NCBI GenBank assembly: GCA_913064935.1
Contig: CAJYBF010000055.1
Coordinates: forward strand, 1 to 6,751
Source of the DNA: an uncultured Mollicutes bacterium
GTDB taxonomy: Bacteria; Bacillota_I; Bacilli_A; MAG-NZ
Direction of reading: 5' to 3'
DNA length: 6,751 bases
Position 1 is the stretch's first letter. The number at the start of each line of letters is the position of its first letter. A program made the position numbers and the translations under genes. Shown piece by piece: positions 1-5,295 of the stretch. A model generated the notes under the pieces. That model was not told the DNA's origin and searched no databases. It worked only from the letters and a program-made list of their open reading frames with translations.

Positions 1-4
1 CATA

Positions 5-343
5 TTATTTCTTTTTTCGTTTAAGGTTATACACTCTTAGTTTATTGTGAAAGATTTCTGAATTTCTCCAAGTCTTCCCACTTCTAAACATTGAATCTTC
101 TCTATCTAAGTTAAGTTTCTTGATAATAGACTCAGCTTGTTCAACTGATATGGTAACTTTAATTCGGTAAGCATTAGCACCCAACCTTAATTGTTTACAA
201 AGAGTGAATTCATTTTCATCAGCATTTACCCATTGAGATAGAAACCATGTATGATTCCATTTGTCACACACTAAATCAACATCCACTTTACAATTACCCG
301 TGGATTTAAAGTCTGTTACTATATCATCAAGTGTCTTTCCCAT
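5..343 (-). CDS. hypothetical phage protein, 112 aa
   Basis: I do not recognise this protein. It is soluble-looking, mixed in charge, and ends in a strongly basic tail (NLKRKKK). It has no signal peptide or membrane segment. Three cysteines are present but no CxxC pair. The ATG at 343 is the natural start: it lies 17 bases downstream of the -7 box of a well-formed promoter (361..392), and no in-frame ATG precedes it. It is the first gene of a new transcription unit after the terminator at 419..447. It ends in TAA (7..5), and one base later an ATG (3..1) begins the next gene at the window edge, so at least two genes share this unit. The reading frame is convincing; the function is unknown. Confidence 0.8.
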   Translation of the reverse strand: MGKTLDDIVTDFKSTGNCKVDVDLVCDKWNHTWFLSQWVNADENEFTLCKQLRLGANAYRIKVTISVEQAESIIKKLNLDREDSMFRSGKTWRNSEIFHNKLRVYNLKRKKK

Positions 344-360
344 AATTGTTTTGATTTCTA

Positions 361-392
361 CAAAGATAATAAACTTATTTGGTTATTCCTAA
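361..392 (-). promoter_or_regulatory. promoter, Bacteroidota type with TTAGGAA upstream box
   Basis: On the minus strand TTAGGAA (392..386) is followed after 17 bases by TATCTTTG (368..361), which fits the TAnnTTTG -7 element of Bacteroidota. The gene start at 343 lies 17 bases beyond. The same two boxes at exactly the same spacing occur at 6223..6192, and both copies share the 14 bases TTATTATCTTTGTA around the -7 box. It sits between a terminator and a gene start, as expected for a promoter. The TTAGGAA box differs from the usual -33 TTTG of the phylum. Confidence 0.75.
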
Positions 393-418
393 TATTTTTT
401 TATTTTTTTCTTAAACAC

Positions 419-447
419 AAAAAACCCCACCAATGGTGAGGTTTTTT
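419..447 (-). terminator. rho-independent terminator
   Basis: The stem is 419..431 paired with 435..447 around a 3-base loop (ATT on the transcribed strand). It has a seven-pair GC-rich core extended by A-U pairs, and the 3' arm ends in six U. One position (439/427) forms a G-U wobble only in the minus-strand transcript; in a plus-strand transcript it would be a C-A mismatch. The element therefore serves the minus-strand operon ending with the gene at 474..824. It separates that operon from the promoter at 361..392. Confidence 0.85.
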
Positions 448-473
448 ATTAAAATATTATAGGGTATTTTTTC

Positions 474-824
474 TTAGTTGTTACCGCCCTTATAGGTTTG
501 TTTACTAGGTTTAATTGATGAAGAAATTTCGTTAGCAAAGTTCATTAAAATTGACATAATCTTAGATAACTCAGCTTTTGAGAACTCATACTGCCCACCA
601 GAATCATTGTTATCTTGGTGCAATTTCTTTCTGAATAACGACCTCTTTGTTGCGTCCTTAGCACCCCAAAGTTGTTTGATTACACCAGCATGGTTAACCT
701 TGTCATTATCTAACAGTGACCTTACTCTTTCATATTCCGAAGGAGTCGCCTTTTGTACCTCTTCAGCATCTTCTTTGATGATTTGAGTACTTCTAAGTAT
801 ATTTTTTATGTTGTCCTTACTCAT
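474..824 (-). CDS. hypothetical phage protein, 116 aa
   Basis: No function can be assigned. The protein is hydrophilic and probably mostly helical, with a basic centre (LWGAKDATKRSLFRKKLHQ, about residues 52-70) and a C-terminal helix-like segment (FSKAELSKIMSILMNFANEI) before a polar tail. There is no zinc motif, membrane segment or signal peptide. The 'WGAKDATKRSLFRKKL' stretch gives an impression of small conserved proteins in environmental phages, but I cannot name a family. The ATG at 824 is the first in frame. It is the last gene before the strong terminator at 419..447, and 102 bases separate it from the sigma-factor gene upstream, an unusually large gap here. It may therefore be expressed differently from the genes before it. 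Confidence 0.78.
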   Translation of the reverse strand: MSKDNIKNILRSTQIIKEDAEEVQKATPSEYERVRSLLDNDKVNHAGVIKQLWGAKDATKRSLFRKKLHQDNNDSGGQYEFSKAELSKIMSILMNFANEISSSIKPSKQTYKGGNN

Positions 825-860
825 AATGCGTTTCTTTAACTATAAATACCCGCAAGGAAA

Positions 861-892
861 GGAAAAAACAACCTAGGTACACAAATGTGTCC
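861..892 (-). terminator. possible weak terminator or attenuator after the sigma gene
   Basis: In the 102-base gap between the sigma gene and the 116 aa gene, the minus strand can fold GGACAC (892..887) with GTGTACC (882..876), six pairs with one bulged A and an ATTT loop. Seven bases later there is a run of six T (868..863). The stem is short and the U run does not directly abut it, so termination would be partial at best. It could lower expression of the downstream gene. An ACCTAGGT palindrome (871..878) overlaps its 3' side. Confidence 0.3.
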
Positions 893-926
893 TTTATTTT
901 ATGTAGTTTTGAGAAGTCTGATATAT

Positions 927-1802
927 TTAGTCTTCCAATACGTCTCTACTTCTATTACGAAATCTACTTCTAATCTTTTTGAATGCCTTATCTCTTCTCT
1001 GTCTAACACTCTCTCGACTTATCTCATAATACTCACCAACATCAGCTAAGGTGCACGGTGCTTTACCATCAAGACCATACAGTCTAGTTAAGATATACTT
1101 CTCATGGGAACTCAATATCCTTGTAAGGGTATTGATGTTAATTTCCATGTCACTCTTCACCATCAAAGCATCTGCTCGTCCCATTGAAGGGTCAGCAATC
1201 AACTCATAAAGAGATGTGGTACCACTATCATCACCCACGGTCATGTCCAATGACATCATATCATTGTTTAATAACTCGTTAAGTAAATCAACGTCAGTCT
1301 TTGAGTATTCATCATATGCCAATAAGACATCATTAGGTTCAACATTACGTTGTAACTCTTGTTCTAATTTTTCAACCTTTTTTCTATACTTAGAAACAGC
1401 ATCTACCTTATTGGTTGGTAACTTTATTGTTCTTGTATGGTTGCTAAGAAATGAGAGAATATCTTTTCTGACATACCATACAGCATATGATATGAATTTG
1501 AAACCAGTTGTTGGGTCAAATCTGTCAGCAGCTGTTGTCATTCCATAGTTACCCTCATTTACAAGGTCCTCTAAGGATGCGCCATTAACTTGATATTGTT
1601 TTGCACAAGATATCACGAATCTAAGATTTCGTCTAATCAACTCTTCTTTGGCTTTAGCATCACCCTTCCACGCTTTCATTGCACATTCATGCTCGTGGTC
1701 TGGATTTTTAAATGGTTTGATTTCTGACACCTCTTTTAAATACTTCTTAAATGAATCCGACTCTCTTGCGGTAATCTTTGCACTAATCACTAATGATTTC
1801 AT
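927..1802 (-). CDS. RNA polymerase sigma-70 family factor (RpoD-like), phage-encoded
   Basis: This is a primary-type sigma factor that should direct host RNA polymerase to particular promoters. Its 291 aa match the short RpoD of Bacteroidota, which lacks the long region 1.1. Region 1.2 is about residues 14-47. Region 2 is about 53-123, with RRNLRFVISCAKQYQ, LEDLVNEGNYGM and GFKFISYAVWYVRKDIL. Region 3 is about 124-200. Region 4 is about 224-284, with a helix-turn-helix at 250-275 (TLADVGEYYEISRESVRQRR). In the -10 reading helix the usual WWIRQ is WYVRK here, and the region 4.2 recognition helix also departs from RpoD (SRESVRQRRDKA rather than TRERVRQIKEKA). Both changes suggest altered promoter preference (inference). 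The ATG at 1802 gives an N-terminus aligning with RpoD. It follows the 68 aa gene by 30 bases. It could be a middle or late gene activator. Confidence 0.95.
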   Translation of the reverse strand: MKSLVISAKITARESDSFKKYLKEVSEIKPFKNPDHEHECAMKAWKGDAKAKEELIRRNLRFVISCAKQYQVNGASLEDLVNEGNYGMTTAADRFDPTTGFKFISYAVWYVRKDILSFLSNHTRTIKLPTNKVDAVSKYRKKVEKLEQELQRNVEPNDVLLAYDEYSKTDVDLLNELLNNDMMSLDMTVGDDSGTTSLYELIADPSMGRADALMVKSDMEININTLTRILSSHEKYILTRLYGLDGKAPCTLADVGEYYEISRESVRQRRDKAFKKIRSRFRNRSRDVLED

Positions 1803-1832
1803 AAATTATTGTTGTTTTATTAGTTAATGTAT

Positions 1833-2039
1833 TTATATTCGTTTAAAATCCGTTATTACCCACGTTGAACCAATATCAATTAAAATTTCTGTATCACACG
1901 CTTTCCTCAAATCCAGATAAACCCTAATAGGTGTCCACCAAAATGGAACACTAACTATACCAGTGACTATAGACGTGGTTGTCTCAGAATCTATATTATA
2001 TAGTTCTCTCTTATACCAAAATGTTTTTTTAAATCCCAT
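1833..2039 (-). CDS. hypothetical protein, 68 aa
   Basis: I do not recognise this small protein. It begins with a basic aromatic stretch (MGFKKTFWYKRELY) and has a moderately hydrophobic middle (SIVTGIVSVPFWWTPIRVYL, about residues 22-41). That stretch is beta-strand-like and too polar at its end to be a confident membrane helix. A single cysteine is present. The ATG at 2039 lies four bases after the TAA of the membrane-protein gene, and the sigma-factor gene starts 30 bases after its own TAA, so it is co-transcribed with both. Spacing and continuity of the frame support a real gene. Confidence 0.65.
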   Translation of the reverse strand: MGFKKTFWYKRELYNIDSETTTSIVTGIVSVPFWWTPIRVYLDLRKACDTEILIDIGSTWVITDFKRI

Positions 2040-2043
2040 AATA

Positions 2044-2304
2044 TTATAGTGTTCGTCTAGTTGGTATTATTCGTTTAGGTGGTGGTGGCGGTGCCATCCT
2101 CCCCGTTGTTCTTGTTCTTGAACTTCTTCTCTTCATATTACCCTTTGTTCTACCCTCAATTAAGGGTTTAGATATATTACTCTTAGAACTATTTGGGGTT
2201 GGTTTCCCTTTAGTCTTAATCTTATCAACTATCATAGATATGACAATTAAAATAAGGACCAATAGGAGTAAAATAAGTCCAATGTTATCGGTTATCATTT
2301 TCAT
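2044..2304 (-). CDS. small membrane protein with basic, poly-proline tail, 86 aa
   Basis: A single predicted membrane helix at about residues 8-26 (IGLILLLLVLILIVISMIV) is followed at once by a lysine-rich segment (DKIKTKGK). By the positive-inside rule the tail should be cytoplasmic. The tail is very basic (MKRRSSRTRTTGR) and contains five prolines in a row (APPPPPK) near the C-terminus, a stretch that normally needs EF-P for efficient translation. I start it at the ATG at 2304, one base after the preceding TAA. An upstream in-frame TTG (2337) would add 11 polar residues in front of the helix and overlap the previous gene. The helix-plus-basic-tail layout would suit a membrane anchor or a lysis-related protein, but nothing specific identifies it. 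Confidence 0.7.
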   Translation of the reverse strand: MKMITDNIGLILLLLVLILIVISMIVDKIKTKGKPTPNSSKSNISKPLIEGRTKGNMKRRSSRTRTTGRMAPPPPPKRIIPTRRTL

Positions 2305-2305
2305 G

Positions 2306-2596
2306 TTATGCGTTTTCCCCTCTGATGACCTTACCAATTGGGTATTCTTTCAACTTAAATTTCTTTGGTAGGTTATCTACCGTTACATCTTTGAACATGT
2401 GATAATATGTCCCATCATCATAAAATGTTGGGTCGAAGTCTTCATCATCACCATGAAGTCTTTTATCATCCTCCTTGTCCCGTTCCATCTCAACACGCAT
2501 ATTCCCAATGCACTATTCACGTGCTTCCTCTGGGGTTTCGGCACAGACAGTCCAATGGGCACCCCAGTTATTAGGGTCTAAATAGTATAATTTCAT
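2306..2596 (-). CDS. small acidic protein, 96 codons, split by an in-frame TAG
   Basis: Two pieces in the same frame appear to be one gene. From the ATG at 2596 the first 27 codons begin MKLYYLDPNNWGAHWTVCAE and run through TPEEARE to a TAG at 2515..2513. The frame then continues CIGN and MRVEMERDKEDDKR to a TAA at 2306. The 2596 start forms an ATGA overlap with the smpB stop, a typical translation-coupled start, and the helical A-x2-C/I-x-M pattern runs smoothly across the TAG. The downstream part (ATG at 2500) is an open 64 aa frame rich in Asp/Glu and Tyr. Possible explanations are amber readthrough or recoding, a recent nonsense mutation with restart at 2500, or a sequence error. Function unknown. 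Confidence 0.65.
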
Positions 2597-3045
2597 ATGT
2601 TGTTTTTAATTTCTCTATCGGCTTCCACCTTTAAATCTCTTTCCTTTATTGACGCTCTCTTATCGTACAGTTTCTTACCTTGGGCAAGTCCTATATCGAC
2701 CTTGACGAGTCCTTTACCATTGATTATTATCTTCAATGGTATTATCGTTAGTCCCTTTTGAGAGACCTTCTTTTCTAACTTAATGATTTCTTTCTTGTTT
2801 AAAAGGAGTTTCCTATCCCTTAGTGGCTCATGGTTCTGGTGTGTACCAGATTGTTTGAACGGGGCAATGTGCATTCCATTAAGCCACATCTCACCATCTA
2901 TAATAAGACAATAGGCTTCTTTGATTGATACATCCTTATTACGAATGGACTTTACCTCACTACCTAATAAGATTATACCAGCGGTATACTTGTCTAGGAT
3001 TTCGTAGTCGAAAAATGCTTTCTTATTTTTAGTGATTTGTTCCAT
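2593..3045 (-). CDS. smpB: SmpB, tmRNA-binding ribosome-rescue protein
   Basis: SmpB binds tmRNA and brings it to ribosomes stalled on broken mRNA, so that the nascent chain is tagged and the ribosome released. The 150 aa are full length for the family. Family signatures are NKKAFFDYEILDKYTAGI (7-24), GSEVKSIR (28-35), a WLNGMHIAPF segment (54-63), RDRKLLLNKKEI (76-87), GLTIIPLKIIINGKGLVKV (98-116) and GKKLYDKR (123-130). The basic C-terminal tail SIKERDLKVEADREIKNN (132-149) would insert into the empty mRNA channel. The N-terminal half is closest to Bacteroidota versions as I remember them. Its TGA overlaps the next ATG (ATGA). smpB is normally a cellular gene, so its presence in a phage operon is unusual. 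No tmRNA gene was found in the window. Confidence 0.95.
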   Translation of the reverse strand: MEQITKNKKAFFDYEILDKYTAGIILLGSEVKSIRNKDVSIKEAYCLIIDGEMWLNGMHIAPFKQSGTHQNHEPLRDRKLLLNKKEIIKLEKKVSQKGLTIIPLKIIINGKGLVKVDIGLAQGKKLYDKRASIKERDLKVEADREIKNNI

Positions 3046-3068
3046 ACTGTAAATATAGTGATTAATTT

Positions 3069-3140
3069 CTAAAATTCATAACTATAAGCAAAGTCCATCT
3101 TATCAGATGTACATAACTTTGCTATTGTATTAGTAACCAT
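3069..3140 (-). CDS. possible 23 aa leader peptide upstream of smpB
   Basis: The TAA ending the preceding gene overlaps an ATG (TAATG, 3142..3138) that opens a 23-codon frame: MVTNTIAKLCTSDKMD, then FAYSYEF and TAG (3071..3069). It ends 23 bases before the smpB ATG. The overlap geometry and plausible composition favour translation. The length and lack of any recognised family argue for caution. The hairpin at 3088..3122 lies entirely inside it, so the pair could act as a leader/attenuator for smpB. If TAG were read as sense here, the frame would run into smpB out of register, which is unlikely to be useful. Confidence 0.35.
   Translation of the reverse strand: MVTNTIAKLCTSDKMDFAYSYEF
3088..3122 (-). 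other. stem-loop ahead of smpB
   Basis: An outer 7-bp inverted repeat (GCAAAGT 3122..3116 with ACTTTGC 3094..3088, minus strand) encloses an inner 5-bp stem (CATCT 3109..3105 with AGATG 3100..3096) with a GATA loop. A 6-base bulge lies on the 5' side and one base on the 3' side. No U run follows, so it is not an intrinsic terminator. It lies about 40 bases upstream of smpB and may affect mRNA stability or translation. Confidence 0.4.
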
Positions 3141-3580
3141 TACTTATCTATATCCAATTCACACCAATTTCTACTGCTTACTTCAGATTCGCCATTCGTA
3201 ACTCTTTGCAACATTTCTTCGCATTGTTCTCTTGTTTCTGCTCCAAGCCCAAAAACCATATTTTCAGCACCTCTAATTTTCTTTTCAAAATCTATAATAG
3301 TGTATAATACTGTTTTTCTTGGGTTAAATGGCTTGGTACATATTGCAAATTTTTCATTACAGGCTTGTACAGTGTATCGTTGATTTTCTTTTTTAAACTT
3401 AACTTTATCATCTACTTTCATAACTTGTTTATTTTTTAATCTTTGGTTTTTAAAATGTTCTTTAGCTGCTTTATATTTCTTTTTACTAAACATTGCACCT
3501 CTTGTTTCTCTCATTTTTTTAGTAAATAGAATCTTAACTCTTCTCGTTTCATTAGTTGTTTTGTTTGTTAATCCATTCAT
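3140..3580 (-). CDS. conserved phage protein (93 aa core) with basic N-terminal extension
   Basis: The C-terminal part, from MKVDDKVKF (ATG at 3421) to the end, matches a small protein I have seen in many phage and plasmid genomes: RYTVQACNEKFAICTKPFN, then VLYTIIDFE, NMVFGLGAETREQCEEML and GESEVSSRNWCELDI. Its biochemical role is unknown to me. In those relatives the protein starts about where M-K-V-D-D is. Here the frame stays open upstream through about 53 Lys/Arg-rich residues. I start it at 3580, where a purine-rich GGGAGG precedes the ATG. Other choices are ATG 3595, TTG 3604 and the core start 3421. With 3580 it overlaps the 65 aa gene by 29 bases. The extension carries a second copy of that gene's start sequence (3530..3552). 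TAA at its end overlaps the next ATG. Confidence 0.8.
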   Translation of the reverse strand: MNGLTNKTTNETRRVKILFTKKMRETRGAMFSKKKYKAAKEHFKNQRLKNKQVMKVDDKVKFKKENQRYTVQACNEKFAICTKPFNPRKTVLYTIIDFEKKIRGAENMVFGLGAETREQCEEMLQRVTNGESEVSSRNWCELDIDK

Positions 3581-3749
3581 TACACTCCCTCCCATTACCT
3601 TCAAACATAATCTCTTTTTTATCGTTGAGAACTTTATTAGGCTTTAAGATGTTTGTTTCACCACATGAAGCACACCATATCCCACCATTATTTATTATCT
3701 TAATCATGTTTTTTGGATGCTCACATAATTTTAGTTCTTCTCGTTTCAT
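3552..3749 (-). CDS. small zinc-binding protein, 65 aa
   Basis: The N-terminal half has C9-x-H11 and, after a short beta-like stretch (KIINNGGIW), C26-x2-C29. This is a likely single zinc site of CHCC type. The C-terminal half is polar and ends in Asn/Gln. I do not know the family; such mini zinc proteins are frequent in phage early regions and may bind nucleic acid or protein. The ATG at 3749 lies 24 bases after the stop of the 326 aa gene and is the first ATG in frame. Its TAA (3554..3552) overlaps an ATG (TAATG) that opens only a 13-codon frame repeating its own first residues (MKREEL). It overlaps the start of the following gene. Confidence 0.7.
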   Translation of the reverse strand: MKREELKLCEHPKNMIKIINNGGIWCASCGETNILKPNKVLNDKKEIMFEGNGRECNEWINKQNN

Positions 3750-3773
3750 CTCTCTCTATTGTTTGTTTAGTAA

Positions 3774-4754
3774 TTAAATATTTAATTTATCTTCAATCAT
3801 ATTTGTAGAATCTAAACACAATTCATTATGATTATAAATAAATAATAACACCTTTTCAAGCTCTTTAGTTTTATCCTTCTCGGCTGTCCAACTATTGCTT
3901 AAATCCTCACACAAACTATCTCTATTTTCAAACTTTGCTTTATAAGTATCCCGTTCTTTGGTTAGCTGTTCGATTTTAGATTGATAGTTGCCAGTACTCT
4001 TTAATTTTAAAGCTGTTTCTTTTGCTTCCAAATAGTTATCTGAATCTAAATGAAATAGAATCTGTGCAATAACTTCCTTCAACTCATTATATCCTTCTTG
4101 CCATGTTTCAGATAGTGCTACAGATAGTTCTGTTTTCTTTTTCAACTTATCTTTATCTTTTCTTAGCTGCTCCATACTTGTATCATAATGCTCTGTTACT
4201 TCATCAGCATTTTTTAATGATAGTTTCAGTTCATTCAGTTCTTGGGTTAGTTCAATTAGCTTCTCCGCTTGAATATCATTATCAGTAGATAGTTGGACTG
4301 CTTTATTGTAGTACTTGTCTTTCTCTTTGGTTAGCTGTTCAATTTCACTGTTCGCTGTTGCTAACTGAACATTTATATCGTTGAATAAATTGTATTGATG
4401 CTGACCATTTTTGTCATGTTTTAGCAGGATATTTAGAGCATTGTTCTCCTTAACCAACTCATCTATCCGCACTCTAATGCTTCGGGCTTGTTGGTAGGCT
4501 TCAAATTTATCAAAGTAATTAGCATCCCCAATTACTGGCTCCTTCACCTCTAACCAATTATCATCAACGATTGTATCAAGGTTTAAGGGTTGGGAGTTGA
4601 TGTATTTAATAATACCATTAAACAAATCAATATCAAGAGTATGTTTACTCAATCCTTTACTGATTAGATAATCACAAAATTTATCTTCCGTGGTCACTTC
4701 TTCTGTTTCGTCAATTAAGTTGTGAAGCAGTTCTTCTTTTGTTTTATCTTTCAT
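3774..4754 (-). CDS. long coiled-coil protein, 326 aa
   Basis: The first 90 residues are mixed and acidic (for example NWLEVKEPVIGDANYFDKF, about 66-84). From about residue 90 to 305 the protein is nearly all predicted heptad helix, rich in Leu, Glu and Lys. It contains three related repeats: IEQLTKEKD (138), MEQLRKDKD (194) and IEQLTKERD (261). A more globular stretch, EVIAQILFHLDSDNYLEAKE (227-246), interrupts the coil. There is no signal peptide or membrane segment, so it is probably cytoplasmic and oligomeric. The DNA under two of the repeats is identical for 17 bases, pointing to internal duplication. The ATG at 4754 follows the 50 aa double-CxxC ORF by 12 bases. Function unknown; a structural or scaffolding role in the infected cell is only a guess. 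Confidence 0.8.
   Translation of the reverse strand: MKDKTKEELLHNLIDETEEVTTEDKFCDYLISKGLSKHTLDIDLFNGIIKYINSQPLNLDTIVDDNWLEVKEPVIGDANYFDKFEAYQQARSIRVRIDELVKENNALNILLKHDKNGQHQYNLFNDINVQLATANSEIEQLTKEKDKYYNKAVQLSTDNDIQAEKLIELTQELNELKLSLKNADEVTEHYDTSMEQLRKDKDKLKKKTELSVALSETWQEGYNELKEVIAQILFHLDSDNYLEAKETALKLKSTGNYQSKIEQLTKERDTYKAKFENRDSLCEDLSNSWTAEKDKTKELEKVLLFIYNHNELCLDSTNMIEDKLNI
3955..4340 (-). repeat. direct repeat inside the coiled-coil gene
   Basis: The 17 bases TCTTTGGTTAGCTGTTC (plus strand) occur at 3955..3971 and 4324..4340, 369 bases apart, which is a multiple of three. Both encode the same EQLTKE heptad in the same frame. A third diverged copy (cttagctgctcc) lies near 4165. The repeat fits growth of the coiled coil by internal duplication; the matched stretch itself is short. 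Confidence 0.6.
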
Positions 4755-4766
4755 AGTTTAAATGTT

Positions 4767-4919
4767 TTAAACGCCTTTCATGGTTTCTTCATAGAATTTC
4801 TGTTCCTCTACGCATTCCACACATCTACCGTCATCAATTAATATTGTATCTAATTTCTCTGAACAGGAAATACATTCTCCTTTTTCTAAATCAAATTTTG
4901 AATAAGTTGTTTCTGTTAT
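4767..4919 (-). CDS. double-CxxC zinc-ribbon ORF, 50 aa, no canonical start
   Basis: The frame contains C16-I-S-C19 and C33-V-E-C36 (numbered from codon 4919..4917) separated by a short turn (DTILIDDGR), then EEQKFYEETMKGV and TAA. This is a clear small zinc ribbon. No ATG, GTG or TTG exists between the preceding in-frame TGA and the first cysteine. The first codon after that TGA is ATA, overlapping the TAA of the upstream gene (ATAA). The only nearby ATG (4923) opens another frame that stops after ten codons. Options are a non-standard start, a single-base sequence error that would join the frame to an ATG, translational coupling, or a recently damaged gene. The coding look is strong; the start is unresolved. 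Confidence 0.5.
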   Translation of the reverse strand: MTETTYSKFDLEKGECISCSEKLDTILIDDGRCVECVEEQKFYEETMKGV

Positions 4920-5194
4920 TCATTTGGGTCAAAAAAGGTAGATATTCCACAATGAGGGCATTCCACGTTTTGTAATATTTGAGTAGTTTTAAATCCATGA
5001 GTACATATATTACAGTTTACCTTATACTCAGGAGCGATAATAGCACCCCTCACGATACCCATTTTCTTCACTCTATCAAACTCTTTATCATTCTTTCCCT
5101 CTACATGAGTAAAAGTAAGTCCCAATGAATTAATCAGATAGGCTAAATCTTTAACGCTTTCAACTTCTGAACAGTCTATTTTAAATTTCTTCAT
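4916..5194 (-). CDS. zinc-ribbon protein, 92 aa
   Basis: The C-terminal third has C61-x2-C64 and C79-P-H-C82, a standard four-cysteine zinc ribbon. The N-terminal 50 residues (KFKIDCSEVESVKDLAYLIN...) look like a small alpha/beta domain with no motif I recognise. The ribbon probably mediates nucleic acid or protein binding, but the partner is unknown. The ATG at 5194 sits two bases after the TAG of the 32 aa CxxC peptide. Its own TAA overlaps the ATAA where the next zinc-ribbon frame begins. It is part of a run of small metal-binding proteins in this operon. Confidence 0.8.
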   Translation of the reverse strand: MKKFKIDCSEVESVKDLAYLINSLGLTFTHVEGKNDKEFDRVKKMGIVRGAIIAPEYKVNCNICTHGFKTTQILQNVECPHCGISTFFDPNE

Positions 5195-5196
5195 AA

Positions 5197-5295
5197 CTAT
5201 TTATTTTTTTTACGAGATATTTTATATCGATTATCACACACCATACATTCGAGATTTAAACTACCTGAGCGACTCTGCTTCTTCTGTTTTATCAC
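5197..5295 (-). CDS. possible 32 aa basic CxxC peptide (GTG start)
   Basis: From a GTG at 5295 the frame reads a basic leader (IKQKKQSRSGS), then LNLECMVCDNRYKISRKKNK and TAG at 5199..5197. The L-x-C-x2-C...NR-Y...KNK pattern resembles the first half of the zinc ribbon of ribosomal protein L33, but the second cysteine pair is absent, so this could be a fragment. A competing ATG at 5299 in another frame gives only MSDKTEEAESLR before a TAG. A one-base shift would join the two. If the final TAG were read through, the frame would end two codons later in a TGA overlapping the next ATG. The start is uncertain. Confidence 0.35.
   Translation of the reverse strand: MIKQKKQSRSGSLNLECMVCDNRYKISRKKNK

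Noticed and set aside
1216..1548. Plus-strand open frame of 110 codons
   Set aside because: It lies entirely opposite the clear sigma-factor gene and has no recognisable protein features; it is a shadow of that gene.
2044..2337. Longer membrane protein starting at TTG 2337
   Set aside because: The ATG at 2304 follows the previous stop by one base and puts the membrane helix near the N-terminus; the extension overlaps the previous gene.
2399..2581. Plus-strand open frame of 60 codons
   Set aside because: It is antisense to the gene split by the TAG, which has coupled start and stop junctions and protein-like composition. All other supported genes are on the minus strand.
3602..3609. TATGTTTG on the minus strand as an extra promoter
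   Set aside because: It lies inside a gene, has no TTAGGAA box at the matching distance, and matches only the loose TAnnTTTG consensus expected by chance in AT-rich DNA.
3556..3777. Plus-strand open frame of 73 codons, hydrophobic-looking
   Set aside because: It is antisense to the 65 aa zinc protein, and its hydrophobicity is the complement of that gene's Lys/Glu/Asn codons.
4103..4288. Plus-strand open frame of 61 codons
   Set aside because: It is the antisense shadow of the coiled-coil gene; its Leu/Phe/Ser richness mirrors Lys/Glu codons.
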